DNA of 33,147 nucleotides. Source: an uncultured Saprospiraceae bacterium. GTDB taxonomy: Bacteria > Bacteroidota > Bacteroidia > Chitinophagales > Saprospiraceae. The notes below the pieces were generated by a model, which worked only from the letters and a program-made list of their open reading frames with translations, made no database searches and had not been told where the DNA came from. The stretch covers positions 1-33,147 of the forward strand of contig CALISO010000115.1 in assembly GCA_938041445.1 (NCBI GenBank). Reading direction: 5' to 3'. Made by a program: the position numbers and the translations under genes. This document shows, one piece after another, positions 20,201 to 28,500 of the stretch. Positions within the stretch are counted from its first letter, which is position 1, and every line of letters starts with the position of its first letter.

Positions 20201-20931
20201 GAGCTGATGTGACACAGCTTTGTCCAACGGATACATTGGAATTAGTGGCGATTGGTGGGCTATATTACAATTGGACAGAGGGGAGTGCTTCATTGAATGC
20301 CTTAGACACAGCAATAGTCATCGCTTCTCCAACGATGCCAACTCTATATGTTGTTGAAGTGACAGATGATTGCCCTGACAATTTTGACACGGATACTCTA
20401 TTTGTTGATGTATTCCCTATGGCATCTACAAGTGCAGGAGTTGACACCTGTGCTTTTGAAGGTTTCCCATTTGAATTAATGGCAACTGGAGGTGTAGATT
20501 ATGTATGGTCAAATACAGGTCTCATTCAGGGACAAAGTAATATCGCTAACCCAACGATAAGCATTACATCTGATGAAACATTCACTGTAACAATAACAGA
20601 TGAATTCGGATGTGAATATGTTGAGTCTGTTGATGTCTGTGTGAGAGATGAAGTTGAAGACTTGATTGACATTGTTACCATAATTACACCTAATGGTGAT
20701 GGCAAGAATGATGAACTATACTTCAATGGGTTGGAAGCATACCCATCTAATACTTTGAGTATATATAACCGCTGGGGTAATGTCGTTTACTCTGCTCGAG
20801 ACTATCAGAGAAATGGAGATATCTTATTTGACGGCACAAATGGAACAGATCAATTAGCCGCAGACACTTACTATTACATTTTAGAATTTAATGGCGTCTT
20901 TATCAAAGAAGCATTAACAATCACTAGATAA
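14290..20931 (+). CDS. Giant secreted reprolysin-like zinc metalloprotease with Ig-like repeats and T9SS type B sorting domain
   Basis: From ATG 14290 the product is 2,213 aa. Layout: signal peptide (about 1-23, MLLCTTAIS then Q); propeptide-like region to about 150 with a lone Cys144 (WVCGN); M12B-like catalytic domain with [11 protein letters not shown] (His321, Glu322, His325, His331) and the Met-turn MSYNG at 358; a region of beta-sandwich segments; about 13 Ig-like repeats (roughly 1090-2120), each with a C-x-G-E-like motif ([30 protein letters not shown]); and a C-terminal gliding-motility/T9SS type B domain ([21 protein letters not shown], ending TITR). It is strongly acidic and extracellular or surface-bound. 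A start at 14254 is in frame but would place 12 residues before the signal peptide. porP lies directly downstream. Confidence 0.9.
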   Translation: MKKCMLSFIVSLCMLLCTTAISQVEQQSDSSFREQFTYSEAMDIQNLGLQKGESQVISLPISNSTNQEFTIEIKETASLKEHSQAKNYRIRSVTDKALNGYLYTSPTGVFITLYKNGQLTTIRPLKSGSDTYVYEAGSSRDWVCGNTQAQEVSKELDEASRANLIQHGDRLYTYRLVIVTTGEYYFANGNNDTDVLAAVNFGVNGISAIFSNDMSVEFDLVDVTLFDDSNTDDFTPDMAGGDPRTTQAIDVISSLYNSSEYDLGHVFHNHNIAINGGVDNWGNGGVAFTPSVCVDFGDFKAGAWSGAFFNNDNSFIALAAHEFGHQFGAFHTFNGNGASCTDAISLTSAYEIGSGTTLMSYNGICDPSNNIPSSGTADNYFHVHSLVQMIDHINGQGSCGSTSSINNNLPSSDANPCGLEYVIPKSTPFIIRGEGSDDDTDNQLTYCWEQYDEDGPTTDVTQGFLGNTAANSSLAPLHRSYPPTTTPIRYIPTLESVIAGNLNIFEVLSNRSRETTMRLTVRDNNEAHGAVAIDELSIDVDGDGPLTLFPGTIPNMVSGENVTIEWEVNETEDLCNSVDILLSTDGGVTFNTTLASGVPYADADTGNSETLDITIPAGVQATETARIMIVCSDNDCVQFYSVSSQDAIITSDCSNPGSSICNTDPVVTNVGDPSLNLDEQFISGTLSNGIRGELSLGDNQGPVVNMTSDGSCNNWLNSQSRNISDFSVTESGTYTLSTTGATQYFSIHDLATYNDGNPCSSFLTGNTIDFGGPFSELNSATIELEQCTQYRLVTFTSPSANIDININVNGPGFVFADTATNLNYSYTFVAINLATNTILGVSDVADFTTLPGGQYEVYVVSYKASGAEPPANLDPSTWGGQSINDILASGGCVLQSNNFVSLDIDGGCSILDVNIIDLDACIDGDQFDLVVEVFYDNVPDPGTLDINGQSFALAGSPQTVILTNLPADGSIFDLNISIPEDPTCVYTEEIMIQSPATQPIINEVTTVSASGCTTADGSITIEMTNAGDFIYILQAIGTTDEVTSSTNTFTGLTPGLYMVEVQTIDACVDTNGGALITVEGVNNLTAIIDDPVVEYCFGEIQSTTVNTNTGTIFTWVDITDPLTVLNSTNTFTPTVTGLYRVTVEDPAGCTMDALLDVTINEELSIELPEDTAICQFDEFILSTNPITGLYNWTFNNDDIPSSNSNSITITSPGQYILEAIEFGTGCTARDTFNLSLIAVPEFELGENQSVCVGEELAFDVSGDIFITNPVYIWTGPDNAIIGNDPDIMIDGSDGTGDYTLTVIDSDSDCSFSDVVNLEFVSTPTVTLDNEEVSFCQGENVTVIASSTFTEISWIFNENTLIDVTDFFVTIDEPGQLIAEVGFGDCIGRDTVDITVSQTPPVTFGDDIAGCIGDEIILDASNEVDDIDWFINDLLVEEDGDDEFLATVEGQYIAVATNDIGCTNSDTIEVFLNPIWEIDLGNDTIVCPDGSYTINAITEGPQILWLYNEDNPDEPGVFPADFAGLTALPSIVCDLDESGVWIAQTERGECQATDTVRITKETPPSINLPIVSYLCGDDDEVIVSSPIQADTDYEWFLDVDAPPVATGNEVTFDEAGLYTLVATKSGTGCSSTETTAISAAPIDFTLGFTSAGTILNEVNDTVTVCGNNSITITASSEEFATYQWFSELGGSILGSNTLFTVNDNADGRYYVEYTHNNSGCTNLDSFYIDYDVLPAINLDDATICDGAEFVMDTGLEDFTHIWIKDNVTIDGETSNQLTITESGNYFVGYFLTDETCIATAEFSVSTMPSPVVLPLEDGSICSGEALTLEVVSDGNYNYQWYLDDEIIIGATESVLQADEGGFYEVIISTSNGECRDTLQSTVIESFIDGLNIGDDDIALCPGETVILSPLDGEFANYQWSTGEETPSIELVAQEVPEITVEEITVVVDNGDGCILTDAINVINFPTINSEIRADVTQLCPTDTLELVAIGGLYYNWTEGSASLNALDTAIVIASPTMPTLYVVEVTDDCPDNFDTDTLFVDVFPMASTSAGVDTCAFEGFPFELMATGGVDYVWSNTGLIQGQSNIANPTISITSDETFTVTITDEFGCEYVESVDVCVRDEVEDLIDIVTIITPNGDGKNDELYFNGLEAYPSNTLSIYNRWGNVVYSARDYQRNGDILFDGTNGTDQLAADTYYYILEFNGVFIKEALTITR

Positions 20932-20953
20932 CAACTCCAAAATAATTTTAAAG

Positions 20954-21907
20954 ATGCAAAAGATGCTATCACATATCATCAAATTTTCTACAAGAGTAAT
21001 TATCCTTATAATCTGTATATTCTTCTATCAAGAATCTAGTGCTCAGCAGTTTCCTTATCAGAGTAGCTTTGACAACACTAGGCACATATGGAATCCCGCT
21101 ACAATTAAATCAGAAGGTTCTAAGAAAGTTGATTTGTTTATGAGGCAACAATGGTTTGGACTAGGTGCTTCTAAGTCTCCTAGATATATCAATGCAAGTC
21201 TACAGATTCCAGTTGAAGATTATAATATGAGCTTTGGAGGTGGCATCTATAACAATGCTGCAGGTCCAGTAGCTAGTACCGGTGTTACACTCAACTATGC
21301 TTACCATCTGGATGCAGTATTTACCAAGTATGGAAAACTAAGTTTGGCCCTATCTGGAACATTAAACTCAATAGGCTTTGATCCAAGTGATGAATTCTTC
21401 AATGATGAAGATGATGAGTTACTAACTGGTGATCAAGGATCAACATTTTTTCCAAGTGTAGGAGGTGGGATTTATTATCAATCTAGCAATCGTAAATTTC
21501 AAGACAACTTCTTTTTTATAGGAGCATCACTATTCCAAGCAATTTCGACTGATGTACTAATACAAAGAAATAACTTCGAAAGAGAACTACACATATTTGG
21601 CCTCGTGGGGTCAAATATTGCTTTTCTTGGAGGTCGAGTCGAGCCCAGCCTTTCAGTAAATCTTACTGATCCAGAATTTGTCTCATTTACATTAAATGGT
21701 TTATATGAAATGCAAGATACATTTTGGGCAGGTCTATCCTACTCTACTGTTTCAGATGTACTCATTCAGTTAGGAATCATAATACCTAACTCTGCAAATG
21801 ATAGTGAAATAAGACTCGGAATGCTAGGCAATATGAATATAGGAACAGACTTAGCGAAAGCTGGTCCAGGAATGGAAGCCTATATTAGTTACGACTTTGG
21901 CAGATAA
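20954..21907 (+). CDS. PorP/SprF family type IX secretion outer-membrane protein
   Basis: The 317-aa protein has a signal peptide (IILIICIFFYQESSAQQ) and the family opening YQSSFDNTRHIWNPATI, then WFGLGASKSPRYINASLQIP and a beta-barrel of about a dozen strands (GVTLNYAYHL, KLSLALSGTLNSIGF, FFIGASLFQAI). PorP/SprF proteins are outer-membrane partners of T9SS substrates that carry type B sorting domains and are often encoded immediately after such a substrate. Here it follows the metalloprotease by 22 bases, so it is its likely dedicated partner. ATG at 20963 is an alternative start. Its last 19 bases overlap the convergent lipB 3' end. Confidence 0.92.
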   Translation: MQKMLSHIIKFSTRVIILIICIFFYQESSAQQFPYQSSFDNTRHIWNPATIKSEGSKKVDLFMRQQWFGLGASKSPRYINASLQIPVEDYNMSFGGGIYNNAAGPVASTGVTLNYAYHLDAVFTKYGKLSLALSGTLNSIGFDPSDEFFNDEDDELLTGDQGSTFFPSVGGGIYYQSSNRKFQDNFFFIGASLFQAISTDVLIQRNNFERELHIFGLVGSNIAFLGGRVEPSLSVNLTDPEFVSFTLNGLYEMQDTFWAGLSYSTVSDVLIQLGIIIPNSANDSEIRLGMLGNMNIGTDLAKAGPGMEAYISYDFGR

Positions 21908-22611
21908 GGAGTATTTTCCATAACCTCGGCGGGGAAATACGACACAAACTCCGTAATGAATTTGTCTTTTACTTCAGACATATCAATTGGTCGATTTACT
22001 TCTTCACTCATTGAGGTAACACTCTTCTCTCCTTGAGGAATTCCACACGGGATGATATAATTGAAATGACTCAGATTAGAATTTACATTTAGTGCTAATC
22101 CATGCATAGATACCCATCTTGACAGATGTACGCCTATCGCACATATTTTTCGATTGCTCTGCTCTCCTACCCATACCCCAGTAAAGTCTTGAACAGGGCT
22201 GCCTTCTATTCCATAATCAGCAAGTAAGTTGATTACTATTTCTTCAAGTGATCTGACATATTTATGCACATCGCGGTAGTAACATTCAAGATCAAGAATA
22301 GGATAGATAGTCCATTGACCAGGTCCGTGATATGTAATATCTCCACCTCGATTAATCTTATGAAACTCAAACTTTGAAGACTCTAATTTATCTTCTGGAA
22401 TCAGGAGGTTATCTATAGAGCCACTTTTACCCAAAGTATAGACTGGTTTATGCTCACAAAATATCAAATGATGTGTAGAAAATGGAGAAGAGTTAACGGT
22501 CTGATTTCGCTTCGTTCGGATTAGCTTTTGCATCAATATTTCCTGAAAATCCCATACTTCCTGGTAGTCAGCTTGCTTGAGAATATGTATGTGCAATAAG
22601 TTTTTTTTCAT
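21889..22611 (-). CDS. lipB: Octanoyl-[acyl-carrier-protein]:protein N-octanoyltransferase
   Basis: LipB transfers octanoate from ACP to the lipoyl domains of 2-oxoacid dehydrogenases and GcvH, the first step of lipoate assembly. The family motif RGGDITYHGPGQ is at 88-99, the catalytic Lys155 in RKICAIGVH, and Cys189 in IIPCGI; PVYTLGKSG and GLALNVNSNL are also conserved. The length is 240 aa. Its product activates complexes such as pyruvate dehydrogenase, whose pdhA is also in the window, though far away. Its 3' end overlaps the PorP/SprF gene by 19 bases and it is divergent from the thioredoxin-dockerin gene. Confidence 0.96.
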   Translation of the reverse strand: MKKNLLHIHILKQADYQEVWDFQEILMQKLIRTKRNQTVNSSPFSTHHLIFCEHKPVYTLGKSGSIDNLLIPEDKLESSKFEFHKINRGGDITYHGPGQWTIYPILDLECYYRDVHKYVRSLEEIVINLLADYGIEGSPVQDFTGVWVGEQSNRKICAIGVHLSRWVSMHGLALNVNSNLSHFNYIIPCGIPQGEKSVTSMSEEVNRPIDMSEVKDKFITEFVSYFPAEVMENTPYLPKS

Positions 22612-22658
22612 CTTGGGGCAACTATCTGACTATCAAATGAATTATATTTAAGTATAAC

Positions 22659-22665
22659 AGGAGGA
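22659..22665 (+). promoter_or_regulatory. Consensus Shine-Dalgarno before the thioredoxin-dockerin gene
   Basis: AGGAGGA ends two bases before the ATG at 22668, so the spacing from AGGAGG is only three bases. The site is near-perfect but unusually close to the start. Confidence 0.6.
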
Positions 22666-22667
22666 GA

Positions 22668-23732
22668 ATGAAAACACAATTATACACCATTTTAGGTTTA
22701 ATCCTATGTGCTAATATGGCATTGAAAGGTCAATCAGCTATTGATTTCACCTTTACAGATACTAATGGTAATGAGCACACTTTGTATGAAGACTATCTAG
22801 ATGAAGGAAAAGTTGTCCTTATAGATTGGTTTTTTGTGGCTTGTCCTCCTTGTAATGCCTATGCCCCTACTTTACAAGATATCTATGAAGATTGGGGAGA
22901 AGGTCAGGATGATGTTGAGTTCTTCACTTTAAGTAATAAGACATTTGACAGTAATGATGATGTCAAAGGATACGAAGAAATGCATTCCCTCACCAATCCA
23001 GGAGCAGGTGAAGATGGTGGTGCCTTTGATATCTTTTGGTCGTATCACAATAGCGATTTTGGTCCAATATTTAGCACTCCACATTTTACGGTAATAGCAC
23101 CAAACGGAACAGTTTTTCCCGATGTAGAAGCATATGGGACTCTCAGCAGAGAGGAAGCTATCGACGAAGCCATCACTCTAGCCCTGACTATGACTGAGGT
23201 CGATACGACTGTAATTGATCCAGAACCAATTATAGATACCTTTAACTACAGTATCTCTCTGCTTGACACAAGAGGTAATGCTGTATCCGATGTTACGTAT
23301 ACACTTAGATCTGCAGATGGTACCGGCCCAATATATCCAATAACGATAGAACCTAATGGTACATTTACAATAATAGACTTTGAAGCTTCTTATCCAGGAC
23401 TCATTGATCCAATAATCACTTTTGAAAAGACAGGTGGCTATCTTGATGGTGTATTTAGTTCTGACATCATTTTGATATTGAGACACTTACTTGGCATTCA
23501 GCCATTTAGTCAACCTTATCAAACTATTGCAGGAGACGTCAACAATGATGGCAATGTTTCTGCAGCAGATATGTCTGTAATCAGAAAGAATATTTTGGAA
23601 CAATTAGATGGTTTTCCAGCTGGAATTTCTTGGAAGTTTAATCCAACACAGATAGAGCTTGATATAGAGAGCCCTGGTGAAATTGAAGTGAATGTGCAAG
23701 CCATTAAAATAGGAGATGTTAATCGGCACTAA
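22668..23732 (+). CDS. Secreted thioredoxin-fold protein with dockerin-like C-terminal module
   Basis: A signal peptide (about 1-22, LGLILCANMALKGQ) leads into a TlpA/AhpC-like domain with the redox motif WFFVACPPC (Cys59, Cys62) and a typical HFTVIAPNGTVFPDV strand. A linker rich in D, T and P (176-190) follows, then an Ig-like strand set, then a dockerin type I-like tail: VFSSDIILILRHLLG (helix 1) and the EF-hand-like loop DVNNDGNVSAAD (290-301). The protein ends at IGDVNRH, where related Saprospiraceae proteins (from memory) show GDVNG and often continue. No T9SS sorting domain is seen, so anchoring is unclear. It starts 56 bases from divergent lipB. Confidence 0.82.
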   Translation: MKTQLYTILGLILCANMALKGQSAIDFTFTDTNGNEHTLYEDYLDEGKVVLIDWFFVACPPCNAYAPTLQDIYEDWGEGQDDVEFFTLSNKTFDSNDDVKGYEEMHSLTNPGAGEDGGAFDIFWSYHNSDFGPIFSTPHFTVIAPNGTVFPDVEAYGTLSREEAIDEAITLALTMTEVDTTVIDPEPIIDTFNYSISLLDTRGNAVSDVTYTLRSADGTGPIYPITIEPNGTFTIIDFEASYPGLIDPIITFEKTGGYLDGVFSSDIILILRHLLGIQPFSQPYQTIAGDVNNDGNVSAADMSVIRKNILEQLDGFPAGISWKFNPTQIELDIESPGEIEVNVQAIKIGDVNRH

Positions 23733-23742
23733 TACCTATATA

Positions 23743-25386
23743 TCACTCTTTATCTAGATGCTCTACTTCAATATAATTGAGAGCATTGATTTCTACATTT
23801 TTTAGCCTATTGCTATAAAAAATAGCACTTGCATCATAGAATAGAAACACAACTGGAGCTTCTTCCACAACCATACTATCCAGACTTTTATAGTAGGTCT
23901 TTCTCAATTCACCACTAGGTTCTGCTTTAGCCTTCCGATAAAGGTTATCAAAGTCCGCATTACGCATCCTCGTATAGTTTGGAGGTGCTGGATTCTCCCC
24001 ATAAAAAAGCGTTAGAAAGTTTTCAGGATCTGGATAGTCAGCAATCCATGATGCTCTGAACATATTAATATCTCCATTACGCATACCTTGTCTCAAAATA
24101 GATGACTCAAGAACATCAATCTCAACTTTGACTCCTAACACTTCCCACTGTCTTGCAACGAATGTGATAATATCTAGATAGTCTGCATTGGTTGATAGCG
24201 TGATCACCTCACTGTTATATCGAGTAGTGTATCCAGATGATTCTATTAATTCAGCTGCCTTCTCAGGATTATAGTCGTAACCTTGTGGTAATCCGTCCAT
24301 CATACTTTTAAGCCCTGGGTGAACAATTCCATTTACTCCTGGATAACCTATCGTATTCCTAAGAGTTTTTAACAATGATTGTCTATCTATGGCATAGTTT
24401 AATCCTTGACGAAATGCCTTCTGGGATAATACTGATTCATTGGAGTCATCCAAATTGATACCAATGTATTCAGTATTAAGGTATGGCACAGATTGAAGAG
24501 ACAGTTGATCACTTACCTCTGGTAGAAGAGTGCCATCTGAATCTATCAGTCTATGAGAAAATGTAGACTCTAGGCCTGATATGTAATCTATATCTCCATG
24601 CAGCAGAGAAAGAAACGCAATTTTTTTATCCGTAATGTAATTGGCTTTGACACCGTCCAATATAGGTTGTCCTTTGAAATAATTTGGATTTGCAGCTAGA
24701 TAGAGTACTTCACCTTCTATCCATTTTTTAAGTTGGAATGGTCCAGTACCTACGGGATGACTTCTAAATTTCACCCCATAATAATCTACAGCTTCCTTTG
24801 GCACAATTGCACAATACTTTGTCGCTAATAACCCAAGAAATGGTGCAAATGGCTCAACTAAACGAATTTCAAAAGACAACCTATTAATGACTGTTATCTC
24901 AGCTATCCTGCCATCTAGGACCCACGAACCAGGAGATTGTAATGCTTCATCAGTTAATCGTTCTAAACTATACTTAACATCTTGACTGGTCAACTGCCTC
25001 AGTTCAGAATCACCAAAACACTCATCTGTATGAAAGTATATAGAGTCAATCAAGTCAAATTGATACGTCAATCCATCTGGTGACAATTTATAACTCTTGA
25101 CCAAATTCCCTTGTATTACTGTATTTGAATCATAATTAAAGAGTGTAGAATAGATATGATGTGTAGCCCATATGGCATTCTGGCTCTTGGCAAATGCTGG
25201 ATCTAGTGTCGATACTGGATTCGTATGATTGTATCGGAGCACTTTGGCAGAAATATCAGAATTACTGTCACCACAATTGGATAAAATAAATATGATAAAA
25301 AGCGTGACAATCAATGAACATCTACGCCATAAGAGTAGAATCCACCCGCTTAGACAGTTACTTACATCATATATTAATTTTATCAT
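23743..25386 (-). CDS. Peptide/oligopeptide-type ABC solute-binding lipoprotein (SBP family 5)
   Basis: This is a DppA/OppA-like binding protein of 547 aa. The N-terminus carries a hydrophobic segment (SLIVTLFIIF) and a lipobox ILSNC, with Cys38 as the lipid anchor. Family 5 landmarks follow: STLDPAFAKSQNAIWATHHIY, GLTYQFDLIDSIYFH, DVKYSLERL, HPVGTGPFQLKKW, LYLAANPNYF, AFRQGLNYAIDRQ and the C-terminal ADYPDPENFLTLFYG. The leader is long (22 residues before the hydrophobic core), so a later non-ATG start is possible. No permease or ATPase gene is beside it, so it is an orphan. Its 3' end faces the dockerin gene after 10 bases. Ligand cannot be inferred. Confidence 0.9.
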   Translation of the reverse strand: MIKLIYDVSNCLSGWILLLWRRCSLIVTLFIIFILSNCGDSNSDISAKVLRYNHTNPVSTLDPAFAKSQNAIWATHHIYSTLFNYDSNTVIQGNLVKSYKLSPDGLTYQFDLIDSIYFHTDECFGDSELRQLTSQDVKYSLERLTDEALQSPGSWVLDGRIAEITVINRLSFEIRLVEPFAPFLGLLATKYCAIVPKEAVDYYGVKFRSHPVGTGPFQLKKWIEGEVLYLAANPNYFKGQPILDGVKANYITDKKIAFLSLLHGDIDYISGLESTFSHRLIDSDGTLLPEVSDQLSLQSVPYLNTEYIGINLDDSNESVLSQKAFRQGLNYAIDRQSLLKTLRNTIGYPGVNGIVHPGLKSMMDGLPQGYDYNPEKAAELIESSGYTTRYNSEVITLSTNADYLDIITFVARQWEVLGVKVEIDVLESSILRQGMRNGDINMFRASWIADYPDPENFLTLFYGENPAPPNYTRMRNADFDNLYRKAKAEPSGELRKTYYKSLDSMVVEEAPVVFLFYDASAIFYSNRLKNVEINALNYIEVEHLDKE

Positions 25387-25458
25387 ATACGAAATTAACT
25401 ATTTTTTAAGTGTTTGCAGGAAGCGACTTAGGCATCACAATCGTATTCCTTATGAAAT

Positions 25459-25485
25459 CTTAGATGAACCACTAGTAAATCTAAG
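25459..25485 (+). repeat. Inverted repeat in the 139-base intergenic region before the HYR gene
   Basis: CTTAGAT (25459-25465) and ATCTAAG (25479-25485) are exact inverted copies separated by 13 bases. The intergenic region 25387-25525 between divergent genes must hold both promoters, but no full TAnnTTTG element is visible on either strand. The hairpin would lie in the 5' leader of the giant gene, 40 bases before its ATG. Role unknown. Confidence 0.35.
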
Positions 25486-25525
25486 CTAACTAACGAAAAA
25501 AATTACTATTACGGTAAACCACACT

Positions 25526-28500
25526 ATGAAACCAAAATTTACATTTACGTTATTCAGTGTTATTTTCTTCAGCTTTTTTGCTTTCACCAATTCAGGTATT
25601 GCAAATTCTGGAGAAACGTTCTGCTTCAATGCTAATCTTTCAGTTGAAGAACAAGCAATGATTGCAGATGACTGTAACACAGCACCAAATATGGATTGTG
25701 CATCCACATATTTTGGTTGTCCAAATGATAGTATTGATCCATCAAATACTGGATTTACTATTGCAACTCCAGGTGATGAATTTTGCCCTGAACCAGAACT
25801 TACATATCAAGATGAAGTAATGGTTGATACAGGATGCGAATTGACAATCAAAAGAGTTTGGACAGCAACATATCCTGACAATGCTAGTCCATGGTTGTTT
25901 TCGACTTGTACTCAGATGTTATTTCTCACTGATGATGCACCTACAGTAACTAATTGCCCAGCAGATATCACAATTGACTTATCTACAAATGGATGTGATT
26001 TCACGACAACTTGGGACTTACCTACATGGGATGATGACTGTGGATTTCAATCTATTACCAGCACAATGCTACCTGGTTCTACATTCCCATTAGGAACAAC
26101 AACAGTAAGTTATCTTGGATTGGACTTTTGTGGAAATTCAGCGACTTGTGAGTTTACTGTCACAGTAATGGGTACATGTTGTGAAGGAAACCCAACTATA
26201 ACCTGCCCAGCAGACTACACTGCGTGTCCTGGCACTACTACTAGCCCTACAGTCACTGGTACAGCAATATCTATCTCTGGGGATGAATGTGATCCAGCAG
26301 AAATTGCATTTAACGATGTAACAGTTAATGATGATACTTGTAATACAGTAATAGAAAGAACTTGGACTGCTACCTATCCTGGTACAACTCAGTCTTCTTC
26401 CTGTACACAAATATTGACATATTCTGATAATAGTAATCCTACACTATCGGGAATACCAACTGATATAAATCTCACTGCCTCTGGTGTCAACTGTTCCGCA
26501 GTAGCAACTTGGACTCTACCAACTATGGGTGACAATTGTGGAGGCGGTACCCTTACTTCAACTCATAATAGCGGCAGCACTTTTGATGAAGGGACTACAA
26601 CAGTGACATACACTGCGACTGATGCTTGTGGCAATTCTATATCTGGGTCATTTACTGTGACAGTAACATGTGATTGCTCAACAGTACCTATCATTACTTG
26701 TCCATCAGATTATACAGATTGTCCTGGTAGTTCTACGGATCCAGCAACTACTGGGTCAGCCACTGCAGATGCAGGAAGTACTCTTTGTGATACACCTATA
26801 GTAGACTTTATAGATGTGATTACTTCACCTATGAATAGCTGTGGAGAAACAACAATAGAAAGAACTTGGACTGCTACAGATCCTAATGATGCTCTGTTAT
26901 TCTCATCTTGTACTCAAGTTATTACACTCGTAGATGATATCGCACCAACATTCTTAACTACAGTAGAAAACATTACACTTACAGCACCACTCTCAGATTG
27001 CACAGCTGTTGCAAATTGGACTGAACCTACAACAAGTGATAATTGTGGTGCCGTTGTATTGACATCAACGGCTTCTAATGGTTCAGCATTTACTGAAGGC
27101 ACAACGACTGTGACCTATACAGCTACTGATGATTGTGGAAATGCAATTACAACAACATTTACCGTTACTGTTACCTGCACATGTGATATCCCACCAACCA
27201 TCTTATGTCCAGTGGATATTATTGATTGTCCAGGAGCAAGTATTTCTCCTACTGTGACGGGAACTGCGACCGGTACAAATGTTGATGGATGTGGCAATGT
27301 TCTTATTACCTTCAACGATGAAGTGACAGTCCCAGCAAATGATTGTGGTGAAACTACAATTGTTCGAACTTGGACTGCAACGGATTCAAATAACGCAAGT
27401 TTGTTTTCAACTTGTAATCAAACAATCACACATATTGACGATCAAGCTCCAGTTATTGTTGACATACCAGATGAAATACTGATGACCTTAACAGGAAGCG
27501 GATGTTCTACTATTGTGACGTGGACAATACCAACAACAACTGATAATTGTACAGCTGTAGAGTTGACTTCCACTCACGAAAGTGGAGAAACATTTAGTGA
27601 GGGGACCACTACTGTAGTCTATACAGCAACTGATGCTTGTGGTAATTCGGCAACAGATTCATTTGATGTAACTGTGGAATGTCTATGTGGTCTACCGCCA
27701 GTCATCTCATGTCCTATTAATTACTTTGGATGTATCAATGACTCTACAGATCCTAGTAATACAGGAGAACCTACAGTAACTACTGAGCCCGGATGTGGAG
27801 ACAATATAGATGTAACATTCTCAGATTCATTTATACAGAATACTTCTTGTGTATCCGAGATAGTGAGAACATTTACTGCAACAGACTTAGACAATGGACA
27901 AAGTGCAACTTGTACTCAGTTCTTAGGCCTATATGATATGCAATTCCCGACTTTCGAAAGTGGTCCATCTGACATTTCTTTGACTAGTGCAGGGCTTGGA
28001 TGTACTGCTGTAGCAACTTGGACAGAACCAGTAGTTACAGACGAATGTGGCCTTGATTCTGTAACAAGTACTCATAGCAGTGGAGACACATTCAATGAAG
28101 GTACAACCACTGTTGTATATACAGCTGTGGACGAATGTGGTAAAACTACAACTTATGCATTTACTGTTACTGTAGAATGCACATGTACAGATCCTATCCA
28201 AGTTACTTGTCCGACTAACTACTTTGGATGTATCGGAAGTACTGACCCAAGCATAACGGGAACTCCTACATTTATCGAAAATGATGGTTGTGGACCTTAT
28301 GAATTAACAAGTGTTGATATGACGATCACTGACACAGCATGTGCAGTAGAAATCGTAAGGATATGGACAATTACAGATCTAGGATCTGGAACAAACGCAG
28401 TTTGTCCTCAGTTTATCGGATTATACGATCAGGAATTACCTACAATCTCTGATGTACCTGATGATATCATTGTAGAAGGTATTGGGAAAGGATGTAATGA

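Noticed and set aside
15729-20726. Minus-strand open frames inside the metalloprotease gene
   Set aside because: They are rich in S, V and T as expected from the complement of Ig-like repeat codons, and have no start context or recognisable domain.
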